Virus record (IMG/VR): IMGVR_UViG_3300025865_000006
Span: 1 to 64,000 of that record
Direction: 5' to 3' (one strand)
DNA length: 64,000 nt
From: a virus
The notes beneath the pieces were generated by a model. It saw nothing but the letters and a program-made list of their open reading frames with translations, was not told the origin of the DNA and did not search any database. Both the position numbers and the translations under genes were made by a program. Shown here one piece after another: positions 51,085 through 58,410 of the stretch (the first letter of the stretch is position 1; the number at the start of each line of letters is the position of its first letter).

Positions 51085-51713
51085 CGTACACGCGCATTGT
51101 ATTCGTTGGAAAGCGTAAGCAGACCATAGTGTGGGCGTCTAATTACTTGTATCGTCGCCACAAATTAGCGCGGTGGAGATTACTAGACGGTGTTGGTCGT
51201 ATTTTGAATTTGATCTACGGTCATATCAGATACTATAAGTATCCGTGGGAGAAAAGGTTTAATGTTTACAACGCTTTATACAAACACGATCACGAAGTTT
51301 GGGTGCAGTATCTTGAACGAAGGCTTCGGAAACTTTATAGGGGGGTTACTGTTGACGATCCTCATTATAGCAATGAAGTTAACTACCTTGCTGACAAGTT
51401 AGGGTTTGTCGTAGTTCGAATAACAGTGGACACAGATAAGAAACCCGCTATCGGTAGGGCTTTATTGGATTCCGAACCGGGTACTGTTCTGTTGCAGGAG
51501 TACTATGGGGGAGAGAAGATAGCATACAAGGTAGACTATTCTATCTCTGTATCAGATCGTAAAGGATTATACATAGCGTTAGACGACCTTATGGAAAAGT
51601 TGAAGTTAAGGAATCTTAACATGTATAATACAAAGGAAGGTTCCCAAGAGGAATCGATTTTGGAGGTTATACATGAAGAAAACGGAGATAGCGTGGGCGG
51701 CGGGCTTCTTTGA
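51081..51713 (+). CDS. Degenerate dNMP kinase-like paralogue
   Basis: 210 residues, ATG overlapping the kinase stop (ATGA). VDDPHYSNEVNYLADKLGF lines up with VDDLRFKPEADALRNNGF of the neighbouring kinase and the following beta strand fits too, but the P-loop position reads VFVGKRKQ and lacks GxxGxGK. It is probably catalytically dead or altered. A LAGLIDADG gene overlaps its 3' end. Confidence 0.5.
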   Translation: MTYTRIVFVGKRKQTIVWASNYLYRRHKLARWRLLDGVGRILNLIYGHIRYYKYPWEKRFNVYNALYKHDHEVWVQYLERRLRKLYRGVTVDDPHYSNEVNYLADKLGFVVVRITVDTDKKPAIGRALLDSEPGTVLLQEYYGGEKIAYKVDYSISVSDRKGLYIALDDLMEKLKLRNLNMYNTKEGSQEESILEVIHEENGDSVGGGLL

Positions 51714-52077
51714 TGGAGAGGGCTGTATCTTAATCCGTAGCCACCACCACGAAAAGTACTATAGTTTAGAGATAAAGATAAGTCAAAAGAGGTTAGCACC
51801 CCTTACTTACTTCGCCAAACTATTTGGGAATGGGGGTAGTATATGGAGAAGTCCCTTAGGGGTATATCAATGGTCAGTTGAGGGCGCGAAGGCTGCCCGT
51901 ATTCTAACAATTATGTATCCATACTTTCAGATTAAGAAAGAAGAAGCAGACGTAGCATTTAAATTTAGAGAGGGTGTTCCTCCTTATCAACGATGGACGG
52001 ATAAGCAAAGACTTCTTTCGGCCTCCTTTAAACAGCAACTATCTGATATGAAAAAGGAGGCTTACGCAAATGGTTAA
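51673..52077 (+). CDS. LAGLIDADG-type homing endonuclease, free-standing
   Basis: 134 residues with one AAGFFDGEGCILIRS motif near the start, GGAGGT upstream of ATG. It overlaps the previous gene by 41 bases, consistent with invasion that extended or replaced its 3' end. Related to the gene at 47835 (same FFDGEGCILI core). Confidence 0.85.
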   Translation: MKKTEIAWAAGFFDGEGCILIRSHHHEKYYSLEIKISQKRLAPLTYFAKLFGNGGSIWRSPLGVYQWSVEGAKAARILTIMYPYFQIKKEEADVAFKFREGVPPYQRWTDKQRLLSASFKQQLSDMKKEAYANG

Positions 52078-52543
52078 GAAAAGATCGGCGCATCTTACCA
52101 GAGTTTTAATAGAGGGTATATCAAACTTTTCGCCGTTCAAGGGAGGCCGCTTATCGTATGTTAGAGAATATGATTCGCAGCCAATGATTCAAATTGATCT
52201 AGCGACGAAAATGGATATTGAAAGAGCCATAAAGATACTCTATAAACGCAGGGAATTAAGTAAGCAAGAGATACAAATGTTACGCTATGTAATGTCCGAT
52301 GGAAGATTAAGTAGAAGAGATATTTCTGCTATGATCGAGAAGGACGAGGGATTCTATGTTGACCAGCGAACAATTAGTCGAAGGCTTGAATCTGCTTACC
52401 TTAAAATATCAAGGTTCCTTGGCTTCGACTATAGCGATGGTAGAGTCTTTAAGATGGTTGCAAGAAAATTGGGGTATCCCCCACCCTACGTGTTATCTGA
52501 TGAAGAAATTGAAAAGTATCAGACTATCATGGAGCGGGTTTAA
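52070..52543 (+). CDS. HTH protein resembling sigma region 4
   Basis: 157 residues. LSKQEIQMLRYVMSDGRLSR and QRTISRRLESAYLKISRFLG (about residues 62-120) form a helix-turn-helix like sigma-factor region 4 or ArpU-type late regulators. It may direct transcription of a phage gene class. It overlaps the LAGLIDADG gene end by eight bases. Confidence 0.55.
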   Translation: MVKKRSAHLTRVLIEGISNFSPFKGGRLSYVREYDSQPMIQIDLATKMDIERAIKILYKRRELSKQEIQMLRYVMSDGRLSRRDISAMIEKDEGFYVDQRTISRRLESAYLKISRFLGFDYSDGRVFKMVARKLGYPPPYVLSDEEIEKYQTIMERV

Positions 52544-52836
52544 TGGTTAGTAAATTTACATACTCTCCCGCAGCACAGAAGGAGTTTAAAGTGTTGGGTG
52601 GTGTAAGACCATCGGGTGCCAATGCTAGAGCGCAAGAGGCCCTAGAGAGTGCGCGTAAGCCAAGAGGTAGACCGCGTAAAGTCGTAATAGAAGTCCCACG
52701 GAATGGTAGTTTAGAGTTTGAAGTATCAAACATGCTATCTCATTTTTGTGGTATACCCGGATGCGGGCCTAAGTTTCATCTAGATGACGCATCAAGAGTA
52801 ATAGAGTTAGTAAGAAAAAAACTGGAAGGTGATTAA
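52543..52836 (+). CDS. AT-hook-like DNA-binding protein
   Basis: 97 residues; ATG overlaps the previous stop (TAATG). The middle has KPRGRPRK, a close match to the AT-hook core that binds the minor groove. A C-terminal CGIPGCG is present. Its place after the HTH protein suggests a regulatory or nucleoid role. Confidence 0.6.
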   Translation: MVSKFTYSPAAQKEFKVLGGVRPSGANARAQEALESARKPRGRPRKVVIEVPRNGSLEFEVSNMLSHFCGIPGCGPKFHLDDASRVIELVRKKLEGD

Positions 52837-53050
52837 AATTAGCCGCTGCGTCGTTTGTGAAAGGCCAACATCAGGATCATTAGAATTCTGTAAGAATCAT
52901 TACAATGAGTTCAAAGAAGAAATTTTAGACAAGAAGCCTTGGGTTAAGGCCCTAAAAAATGAGGCTCAAAGAGAGCGTAGACGTAGAGATAAAGAATACA
53001 GCGATGTATCTCTCGATGCTATGCTTGAAAGCCAAACAAATAATTATTAG
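52829..53050 (+). CDS. Small Cys-pair protein, 73 residues
   Basis: GTG start inside the previous gene. CVVCERPTSGSLEFCKNHY near the start offers C-x2-C...C-x2-H zinc ligands, followed by a basic helix (EAQRERRRRDKEY). Unknown. Confidence 0.6.
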   Translation: MIKISRCVVCERPTSGSLEFCKNHYNEFKEEILDKKPWVKALKNEAQRERRRRDKEYSDVSLDAMLESQTNNY

Positions 53051-53052
53051 TT

Positions 53053-53181
53053 ATGACAAATAACTTAAAGAAATATAAAACTAAAGTCAAACAAAAGGCT
53101 CTTAGAAATCATAAGGATTATAAGAGAGAGCTAAGAACTAAGAAGGATGAGTTATGTCAAAATGGACAGAGAAGGAGTTAG
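53053..53181 (+). CDS. Possible 42-residue Lys/Arg-rich protein
   Basis: ATG 53053 lies three bases after the previous stop, and the frame runs 28 bases into the next gene. Nearly half of the residues are Lys or Arg (KKYKTKVKQKALRNHKDYKR). No clear ribosome site, so translation would rely on coupling. Confidence 0.4.
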   Translation: MTNNLKKYKTKVKQKALRNHKDYKRELRTKKDELCQNGQRRS

Positions 53182-53915
53182 CCGCTCTAGATGAAGTAGA
53201 AGATGCCAGTATGGCGTCCTATCATAGATTTGGCGCACTAACAGATTACAGCAAGCCTTATAATGCTTTCGAAGTAAAGCGTAGACGAGTAGTTGGGGAG
53301 TCCCCTGCTAATATAAAAGCATCCGCATATGCTATTTCCCCTGAACAACTAGCACCCGTATTCTATAATGCTAGTTTTGGTAGCTTACAAACCTTTGTAG
53401 GATTAACAATGGGCTATTGGGATTTAGAGACAACGTTTTCTAATCAGCCCCTCGTTCTATGTGGGGCGATTGCTAACCAATTTGGGGATGTACAACAGTT
53501 TTCTAAAGGTAAGGATATAACTGACGATAAAAAGTTAGTGCATGATATAGCTGCCGCTTTGGGAGAGTATGATGTTTGGGTTACTTGGAATGGGAAGCTC
53601 TTTGACGTACCTGTGTTGAATGGTAGGCTCCGTTATCATGGGTTGCAGCCTCTTCCATTAGTAAAGCATATCGATGCTATGTACTATGCTACTGGCGGAT
53701 CGATGAGAATAGGGCGCAGATCGTTACAGTCGGTAAGTGAATACTTTGATGTACCCAACAGAAAGACTCCATTGACCGTTCGTAATTGGGACAAGGCAAT
53801 GAGCGGGGATAAAGAAGCTTATAACTTAATTTTAGAGCATAATTATGCAGACGTGCTTGTAACACGCGATGTATTTAATGTACTAAAAACACAAGTCGCA
53901 AACATACATAGGTAG
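53154..53915 (+). CDS. 3'-5' exonuclease, DEDD/RNase H-like
   Basis: 253 residues. MGYWDLETTF gives the first D and E near residues 90-92; WNGKLFDVPVL and HIDAMYYA follow; ILEHNYADVLVTRDVF closes with the last Asp of the DEDD set. It is a lone exonuclease without a polymerase domain and could serve proofreading or end processing. Confidence 0.8.
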   Translation: MSKWTEKELAALDEVEDASMASYHRFGALTDYSKPYNAFEVKRRRVVGESPANIKASAYAISPEQLAPVFYNASFGSLQTFVGLTMGYWDLETTFSNQPLVLCGAIANQFGDVQQFSKGKDITDDKKLVHDIAAALGEYDVWVTWNGKLFDVPVLNGRLRYHGLQPLPLVKHIDAMYYATGGSMRIGRRSLQSVSEYFDVPNRKTPLTVRNWDKAMSGDKEAYNLILEHNYADVLVTRDVFNVLKTQVANIHR

Positions 53916-53920
53916 ATTAT

Positions 53921-54262
53921 ATGGAAATAGGAATAGCTATCATAGTTGTATTGGTTGTTATACTGCTTGGTGTACTCCTGGTGGAGACAAAAGAATACAG
54001 CGAGCATAAGAAAATAGTTGTGCGTTATAATGAAGCAAATTTGCAGTTTATTGCGGCCTTTGAAACTGTCAAGGGCGCAATAAATCACAACGCTGATATC
54101 CAGAAGGATGTATTGGAAAAAGTAATGGTCCTAGAGAAGGCGATGGAAGTAGTGTTCACAATACTGGACCTACACGACAAAGCACTAGGACAGAAAGTAG
54201 CAACTAATCTGAAACGGATGTTAGATGAACCGTTTCTACCGCTTAAAAAGCTAGAAGATTAA
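53921..54262 (+). CDS. Membrane-anchored helical protein, 113 residues
   Basis: One hydrophobic helix at residues 3-21 (IGIAIIVVLVVILLGVLLV), then a long charged helix. Last gene of the rightward unit. An inner-membrane role such as superinfection control is possible but unproven. Confidence 0.65.
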   Translation: MEIGIAIIVVLVVILLGVLLVETKEYSEHKKIVVRYNEANLQFIAAFETVKGAINHNADIQKDVLEKVMVLEKAMEVVFTILDLHDKALGQKVATNLKRMLDEPFLPLKKLED

Positions 54263-54264
54263 AA

Positions 54265-54298
54265 AAAGAGAGCCGGGATCAAAACCCCGGCTCTCTTT
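54265..54298. terminator. Bidirectional terminator between convergent units
   Basis: AAAGAGAGCCGGG (54265-54277) pairs perfectly over thirteen positions with 54286-54298. A-runs lie on the left and T-rich sequence on the right, so it can end the rightward replication unit and the leftward operon. Confidence 0.9.
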
Positions 54299-54302
54299 CT
54301 GT

Positions 54303-54560
54303 TTACCTGTATTGCTCAATCCAGTCTTTTACTTTCTCGGGTGATCCCCAACATCCCTGAGGGGCTTCATTGAAAAGCCATTCAGCCCATACATACATGT
54401 TTGCTTTATTAGTCCGGTCGGCTCTGCCGAATGCCTCTACTAGTTGATTACAGAGAACTGCATAAAGAAAGTCTCCGGGGGCTCTTCCCAATTCAATATA
54501 TTCCCGTGCAGCACTCTGCATATGTTCGGGAAGGTTGCTATAATTAATATCTGTGCCCAT
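54303..54560 (-). CDS. Conserved-looking phage protein, 85 residues
   Basis: Helical protein (LPEHMQSAAREYIELGRAPG, then NMYVWAEWLFNEAPQGCWG). I have the impression that similar small proteins are widespread in environmental phages; function unknown. Last gene of the leftward operon. Confidence 0.75.
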   Translation of the reverse strand: MGTDINYSNLPEHMQSAAREYIELGRAPGDFLYAVLCNQLVEAFGRADRTNKANMYVWAEWLFNEAPQGCWGSPEKVKDWIEQYR

Positions 54561-54772
54561 TACTCAACCTCAAATTGTTCCATGACTTTTTGCAGCAACT
54601 CATCATAGTTTCCGGCTGTTGCCTCAACAAAGAAATCATCCCTTATGTCTTTGTCTACTCCTGCCCTCTTCATGGCTCTATCACAGATGCCAAGGATGGA
54701 GAAGGCATTGCCGTTGGCCCCTACAATTTTAACCTTAATCCTTTCTCCATTTCTATCCAGTATTGGCTCCAT
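54560..54772 (-). CDS. Hypothetical 70-residue protein
   Basis: Start at ATG 54772, six bases after AAGGAGG; the ATG at 54778 touches that ribosome site and is less likely. KIVGANGNAFSILGICDRAM suggests a small globular fold. Unknown. Confidence 0.6.
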   Translation of the reverse strand: MEPILDRNGERIKVKIVGANGNAFSILGICDRAMKRAGVDKDIRDDFFVEATAGNYDELLQKVMEQFEVE

Positions 54773-55028
54773 TGTCATCCTCCTTGTTTAGGACTTCCTT
54801 ATAAAACACTACCATGCCATGAAGAAAATCCTCATAACAACCTGCTAGGTGAAAGTAAAGCGGACGCTGTAGAGCAGCAGCTACGATAATGTACTTCTCG
54901 TTTTCCTCTCTAATAATGGAGGTACTACAATGGTAACAAACCACTGTCAGGTCGGACTCCATTGATGGGGGTGTTGCAAAATAGATTTGGTACTTGTTGT
55001 AGTCACGATCCCCGCCATAATTATACAC
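54753..55028 (-). CDS. Hypothetical 91-residue protein with CYHC motif
   Basis: GTG start overlapping the previous TAG (TAGTG). CYHCSTSI near the middle and a later AGCYED could bind metal. Unknown. Confidence 0.6.
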   Translation of the reverse strand: MYNYGGDRDYNKYQIYFATPPSMESDLTVVCYHCSTSIIREENEKYIIVAAALQRPLYFHLAGCYEDFLHGMVVFYKEVLNKEDDNGANTG

Positions 55029-55183
55029 TACGCCTCCTGCGTTTTATGCGGCTTGGGCTTCCGGCTCATGCGTCGGCAGTTGCAGCGTTCACCCATCCAG
55101 ATAACGGAGCACGATCCGGTGGCACCGGACGGGTGCCACCAATGCCCACAGTTGGGGCAGCTTATTAGGTTGCGCGAGTCCAT
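55028..55183 (-). CDS. GC-rich zinc-ribbon protein, 51 residues
   Basis: ATG 55183 has AGGAGG nine bases upstream; the stop overlaps the next GTG. Ligands: CPNCGHWWHP, then C25 and RCNC. The gene is sharply GC-rich compared with both neighbours, suggesting recent arrival from a high-GC phage or host. Role unknown. Confidence 0.65.
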   Translation of the reverse strand: MDSRNLISCPNCGHWWHPSGATGSCSVIWMGERCNCRRMSRKPKPHKTQEA

Positions 55184-55187
55184 CGGA

Positions 55188-55595
55188 TCAATCCTCCTGC
55201 GTGTCCATCATGCGGCGGCCCCGCAGCCCTGCCCAAATCTCTGCAAAAGAATCTGGATTGCCTAGATCAATGTTGAAGTGACCGTTATCTCCATTGTCAC
55301 CATCGCTCTCATTAATACCAAGATAGATATCATGGCTGATCCGATGCTTATCATTCGTTACAGCCCAATACTTATCTACATTGAAGAGAAAGTCACAGGT
55401 AACTGTTCGAGGTTCAAGTCTATCAAGAGGCTCATAACCATAGTCTCCGCTCGCAGCAATCTCATCAGTCAAATCCTTGGCATAGTTGATCCCTGCCTCT
55501 ACAAAATCTGTACCGCCCCAATGACTAAAGATCACTGGGGCATCAAAATCATTTTCCTTGCTGTTAGTAAATCGAATGCTAACCCTGTCACCCAT
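55188..55595 (-). CDS. Hypothetical 135-residue protein
   Basis: Acidic, beta-rich (VSIRFTNSKENDFDAPVIFS, then GGTDFVEAGINYA). ATG overlaps the previous gene end. Unknown. Confidence 0.65.
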   Translation of the reverse strand: MGDRVSIRFTNSKENDFDAPVIFSHWGGTDFVEAGINYAKDLTDEIAASGDYGYEPLDRLEPRTVTCDFLFNVDKYWAVTNDKHRISHDIYLGINESDGDNGDNGHFNIDLGNPDSFAEIWAGLRGRRMMDTQED

Positions 55596-55686
55596 TATAC
55601 TGCCTTCCGTACTTAATTCGCCAAGGACAGTAAGTTAGATGGTAAAACCACCACCCACTCTTAGTGTCACAAATACAATCCTTCAT
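55588..55686 (-). CDS. 32-residue cysteine-containing microprotein
   Basis: ATG 55686 overlaps the stop of the upstream gene (ATGA), and its stop overlaps the next gene. Three Cys, in KDCICDTKSG and TYCPWRI. Perfect operon fit on both sides argues for expression. Confidence 0.5.
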   Translation of the reverse strand: MKDCICDTKSGWWFYHLTYCPWRIKYGRQYNG

Positions 55687-55895
55687 TCTTTAAACCATTC
55701 CGTATCATCTTCTAGATCGTCCAAAAACTCTGGATCACAAGCCCCTACCATATAGGGCTGTCCCTCAGTTTCCTCCCCCTCTTCACCTGTTTCTAGATAG
55801 GTATTATAAAATTGCTTAGCTTCTTCTAGACTTTCAGCTTGAATTAGATATCGTCGATGCCAACGCTCTGCTTGGCTAACCTTAAAGAGTGGCAT
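55683..55895 (-). CDS. Hypothetical acidic protein, 70 residues
   Basis: N-terminal RRYLIQAESLEEAKQFYN resembles a small alpha/beta fold; the C-terminal half is very acidic (EFLDDLEDDTEW). Unknown. Confidence 0.65.
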   Translation of the reverse strand: MPLFKVSQAERWHRRYLIQAESLEEAKQFYNTYLETGEEGEETEGQPYMVGACDPEFLDDLEDDTEWFKE

Positions 55896-56102
55896 TTAAT
55901 CCTCTTTCAGAGTAATTTCCCAAATTCCTGCGCCCAAGTGCTTACCAACAATAAGCCACATGGCTCCACAGGCCAGTATTCTTCCTTGTTCAGCCAGCAT
56001 TACCTTACGATAGGTTTTAATGTCAACGACGGCTCGATAATATCGGGGCAGTCTAAAAGCGTTATCAGGTAATCGTCCATCAACAATATCAATTTGAGCC
56101 AT
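55896..56102 (-). CDS. Hypothetical 68-residue protein
   Basis: Abuts the next gene with no gap. Mixed alpha/beta with hydrophobic core (GRILACGAMWLIVGKHLGAG). Unknown. Confidence 0.6.
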   Translation of the reverse strand: MAQIDIVDGRLPDNAFRLPRYYRAVVDIKTYRKVMLAEQGRILACGAMWLIVGKHLGAGIWEITLKED

Positions 56103-56104
56103 AC

Positions 56105-56314
56105 TTACTCACTCTCTTTCTCAAACTCAAAGCGATGAAGCTCTTTTCCGTCACGATACACCGTGACATATCCTGATCCATCCCTATGAATGGTTGCGGT
56201 TGTAAACGTTCTCCATGTATTAGCCTGTGCTTCGGCCCATTCAGAACCTAGTCTATGAGTTTCCTTGATGCGGGAGCTATCGTATCCGATAGCCTTAGCG
56301 ATTGTTGCTGCCAT
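56105..56314 (-). CDS. Hypothetical 69-residue protein
   Basis: ATG at the end of the RuvB-like gene, with AGGAG upstream. Beta-rich C-terminus (GSGYVTVYRDGKELHRFEFE). Unknown. Confidence 0.6.
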   Translation of the reverse strand: MAATIAKAIGYDSSRIKETHRLGSEWAEAQANTWRTFTTATIHRDGSGYVTVYRDGKELHRFEFEKESE

Positions 56315-57207
56315 TAGATTTCTCCTAACTTAACTCGTCCTCTACCTGTCCTATCAATCAAGCCTGTTTGCATGAGATAGGGTTCGATTTCTGTTTCGAT
56401 TGTAACTACGTCCATGCTGGTGACTGCTGAGATATACTGAATACCAACAGGTCTATCGTCAGGCATGGCCGCAAGATATTGCTTATCCCTATCAGTAAAT
56501 CCAAGCTTGTCAACCCCAAGCCTGTAGAATACGCTATCAGTAACATACTTGTTGATTACTCTGGTAGAGGTTACTGCCATATAATCAAAGACTGTGGCAA
56601 GATACATCAATCCAGTTCTTGGATTGAACCTACTGCGTGCTGCAATTCCTGTCAACTCATCATTAGGCTCGTAGCCCTTGCGTCTTGTAGTGTAGGCTAG
56701 GATAGTTGCAATATCACTTACACTGTACGGAGTTAAATTCACAGCCCTAAATCTACTTCGAAATGCCGATGATAGAAGCCCCGGATTTGTTGTGCATCCA
56801 ATGATGCTTAGTTTGCCACTGTCAATTACAAGGTTCAAACTATCGGCTGTCTCAGGATTTAGGTTGTGAATTTCGTCTACGATGATCGTGCCTTTAGTCG
56901 GAGTGGCACGGTTGACCGCCGCTGCGTCAAACAGGGCACCAGAGCCATTGTAGGCCGTCAGGGCGAGCCGCGCAAGGGTGGTCTTGCCCGTGCCGTACGG
57001 CCCTGTTATCATAATGTTGGGGAGAAGACGATGTTCAATCTTAGCCGCATCAATAATGATACGAATAATATCTTTCGCATTCTCTTGGCCAACATAATCC
57101 CCAAAGGTTTGGGGGGCAAAGATATCTGTAATTGGTTCTACATAACGTACCTTGTGTTGTACTGCGCTTTTATTTAGATTGCTGAGATACCTGTCTCGGA
57201 ATGTCAT
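56314..57207 (-). CDS. ruvB: RuvB-like Holliday junction branch-migration ATPase
   Basis: 297 residues from ATG 57207; GTG 57231 is an alternative. FGDYVGQENAKDII is the RuvB start motif, Walker A GPYGTGKTT (69-77), Walker B IIVDEIH (108-114), sensor GCTTNP (137-142), Arg finger FRSRF, and a winged helix ending EPYLMQTGLIDRTGRGRV, the RuvB C-terminus. It would drive branch migration. No RuvA is seen. DNA around 56900-57010, near the Walker A codons, is unusually GC-rich. Confidence 0.85.
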   Translation of the reverse strand: MTFRDRYLSNLNKSAVQHKVRYVEPITDIFAPQTFGDYVGQENAKDIIRIIIDAAKIEHRLLPNIMITGPYGTGKTTLARLALTAYNGSGALFDAAAVNRATPTKGTIIVDEIHNLNPETADSLNLVIDSGKLSIIGCTTNPGLLSSAFRSRFRAVNLTPYSVSDIATILAYTTRRKGYEPNDELTGIAARSRFNPRTGLMYLATVFDYMAVTSTRVINKYVTDSVFYRLGVDKLGFTDRDKQYLAAMPDDRPVGIQYISAVTSMDVVTIETEIEPYLMQTGLIDRTGRGRVKLGEI

Positions 57208-57343
57208 TGACCGGGCAACCTTTCTGCCCACAATTAACAGTTTTGCAAAACGTATGTGGGTTTGCTTCTAGGTGACGTTGATTATGTCTATCCATTGGTT
57301 CTTTAACCCACTTAAAACAGGTGGGACATGGTTGCCCACTCAT
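57170..57343 (-). CDS. Zinc-finger-like microprotein, 57 residues
   Basis: ATG 57343. CPTCFKW, then CKTVNCGQKGC supply Cys ligands, with HNQRH between. It overlaps the RuvB-like start by 38 bases, which implies translational coupling. Confidence 0.5.
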   Translation of the reverse strand: MSGQPCPTCFKWVKEPMDRHNQRHLEANPHTFCKTVNCGQKGCPVNDIPRQVSQQSK

Positions 57344-57346
57344 ACT

Positions 57347-57478
57347 TCACTCTTTCTTAGATGCCGTGTCTAAACTTTGATTGTTGCATAGCTTAATGTG
57401 CCAGAGCCATCCGTCAAGTGACCATCGCTTTGAGTAGCCACACTTGGGACAAACTAAGTCTTTCGACTTCCTACTCAT
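57347..57478 (-). CDS. Zinc-finger-like microprotein, 43 residues
   Basis: ATG 57478 overlaps the preceding stop (ATGA). CPKCGYSKRWSLDGWLWHIK then C36 gives a C-x2-C...H...C site as in small zinc fingers. Three bases separate it from the next gene. Confidence 0.55.
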   Translation of the reverse strand: MSRKSKDLVCPKCGYSKRWSLDGWLWHIKLCNNQSLDTASKKE

Positions 57479-57672
57479 ACCTCACTCTTCTTCTTTACTG
57501 GCTCAATGAAATCGTGTTCCTTAACACAAACTTCATGAAAGGACTCCAAATCAGGCACACTTACAATGGTTCCCCCATCCTTAGGGCATTGCTTAATAAC
57601 CCAACCATATTTATGACCTCTAAATGCAGAAGAAACTGCAACTTCTACAAAAGTTCCGTTCTTAATTGTCAT
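57475..57672 (-). CDS. Hypothetical 65-residue protein
   Basis: Small beta-rich protein (GTFVEVAVSSAFRGHKYGWV) like an SH3-type barrel. Overlaps both neighbours. Unknown. Confidence 0.6.
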   Translation of the reverse strand: MTIKNGTFVEVAVSSAFRGHKYGWVIKQCPKDGGTIVSVPDLESFHEVCVKEHDFIEPVKKKSEV

Positions 57673-57983
57673 TTGATTATAATCTTTGTCGCTTCGGAGG
57701 GGGGAACATGAACAAAGAAGCCTTGAAGTTGTAGCTGCTCACAAATCTCGTTAATATCACCGTCCTCACCCCAACCAATATAGAATGCCCCTCCAAACGG
57801 AAACATCCCATCGATAAGATGCTCTGTATCCTGAGTAACATAGTAAACGTACTTATTGGTATGAAATTCGGATGTAGAGCAGGTATTACAATCCCCTGTC
57901 GTATTGACTTCGTAACCCTTACTCTTTAGGGTAGCGAAAGCAAGATCGACTCGGGCAAGATCAGACAACTGCATTTTCGGCAT
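57669..57983 (-). CDS. DUF6891-like protein
   Basis: 104 residues: LARVDLAFATLKSKGYEV helix, NTTGDCNTC, then VYYVTQDTEHLIDG and FYIGWGEDG. The YxxxQDTE pattern and strand order resemble the DUF6891 family. Function unknown. Confidence 0.55.
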   Translation of the reverse strand: MPKMQLSDLARVDLAFATLKSKGYEVNTTGDCNTCSTSEFHTNKYVYYVTQDTEHLIDGMFPFGGAFYIGWGEDGDINEICEQLQLQGFFVHVPPSEATKIIIK

Positions 57984-58410
57984 CCCTCTTTTCCTTTCGC
58001 AGAATTTTGAATGCGTGCTGCCTTGCCTCTCTAATATACTTATCGCAAAAAGCGCGTGAATGGTAAGTGTTTTCCGGTTCGGCCCACTTTACTTTGCAGA
58101 TAAAGCGCATCTCTTCCGCAGCAAGCTTATCACTATACCGCTGACTAAGAGTTTCCCCACGAGTCTGAACAATCCAAGTCTCGCTGCCGGGCGATCCCCA
58201 CATAAGGAAATCTTCGATATTAGTTACATGGTATCCCCTCACACACATCATTAAAGGTAGCTTTACTGCCGGAAGCCAAGGACCGGGCTCATTCCTACTG
58301 CCAAGCCAGCCCTCATATTTAAAGAACGAATATGGGCCTATATGCTTTCCGGCCCAAGTCGAAGCGAGAACCTTAACGTACAGATTGCAATCATCTTTGC
58401 GCATTTTCAT
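57961..58410 (-). CDS. Hypothetical 149-residue protein
   Basis: MCVRGYHVTNIEDFLMWGSP in the middle looks like the core of small phage proteins of the DUF7666 type, followed by a helical basic C-terminus (YIREARQHAFKILRKEKR). Overlaps neighbours at both ends. Unknown. Confidence 0.6.
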   Translation of the reverse strand: MKMRKDDCNLYVKVLASTWAGKHIGPYSFFKYEGWLGSRNEPGPWLPAVKLPLMMCVRGYHVTNIEDFLMWGSPGSETWIVQTRGETLSQRYSDKLAAEEMRFICKVKWAEPENTYHSRAFCDKYIREARQHAFKILRKEKRDAENAVV

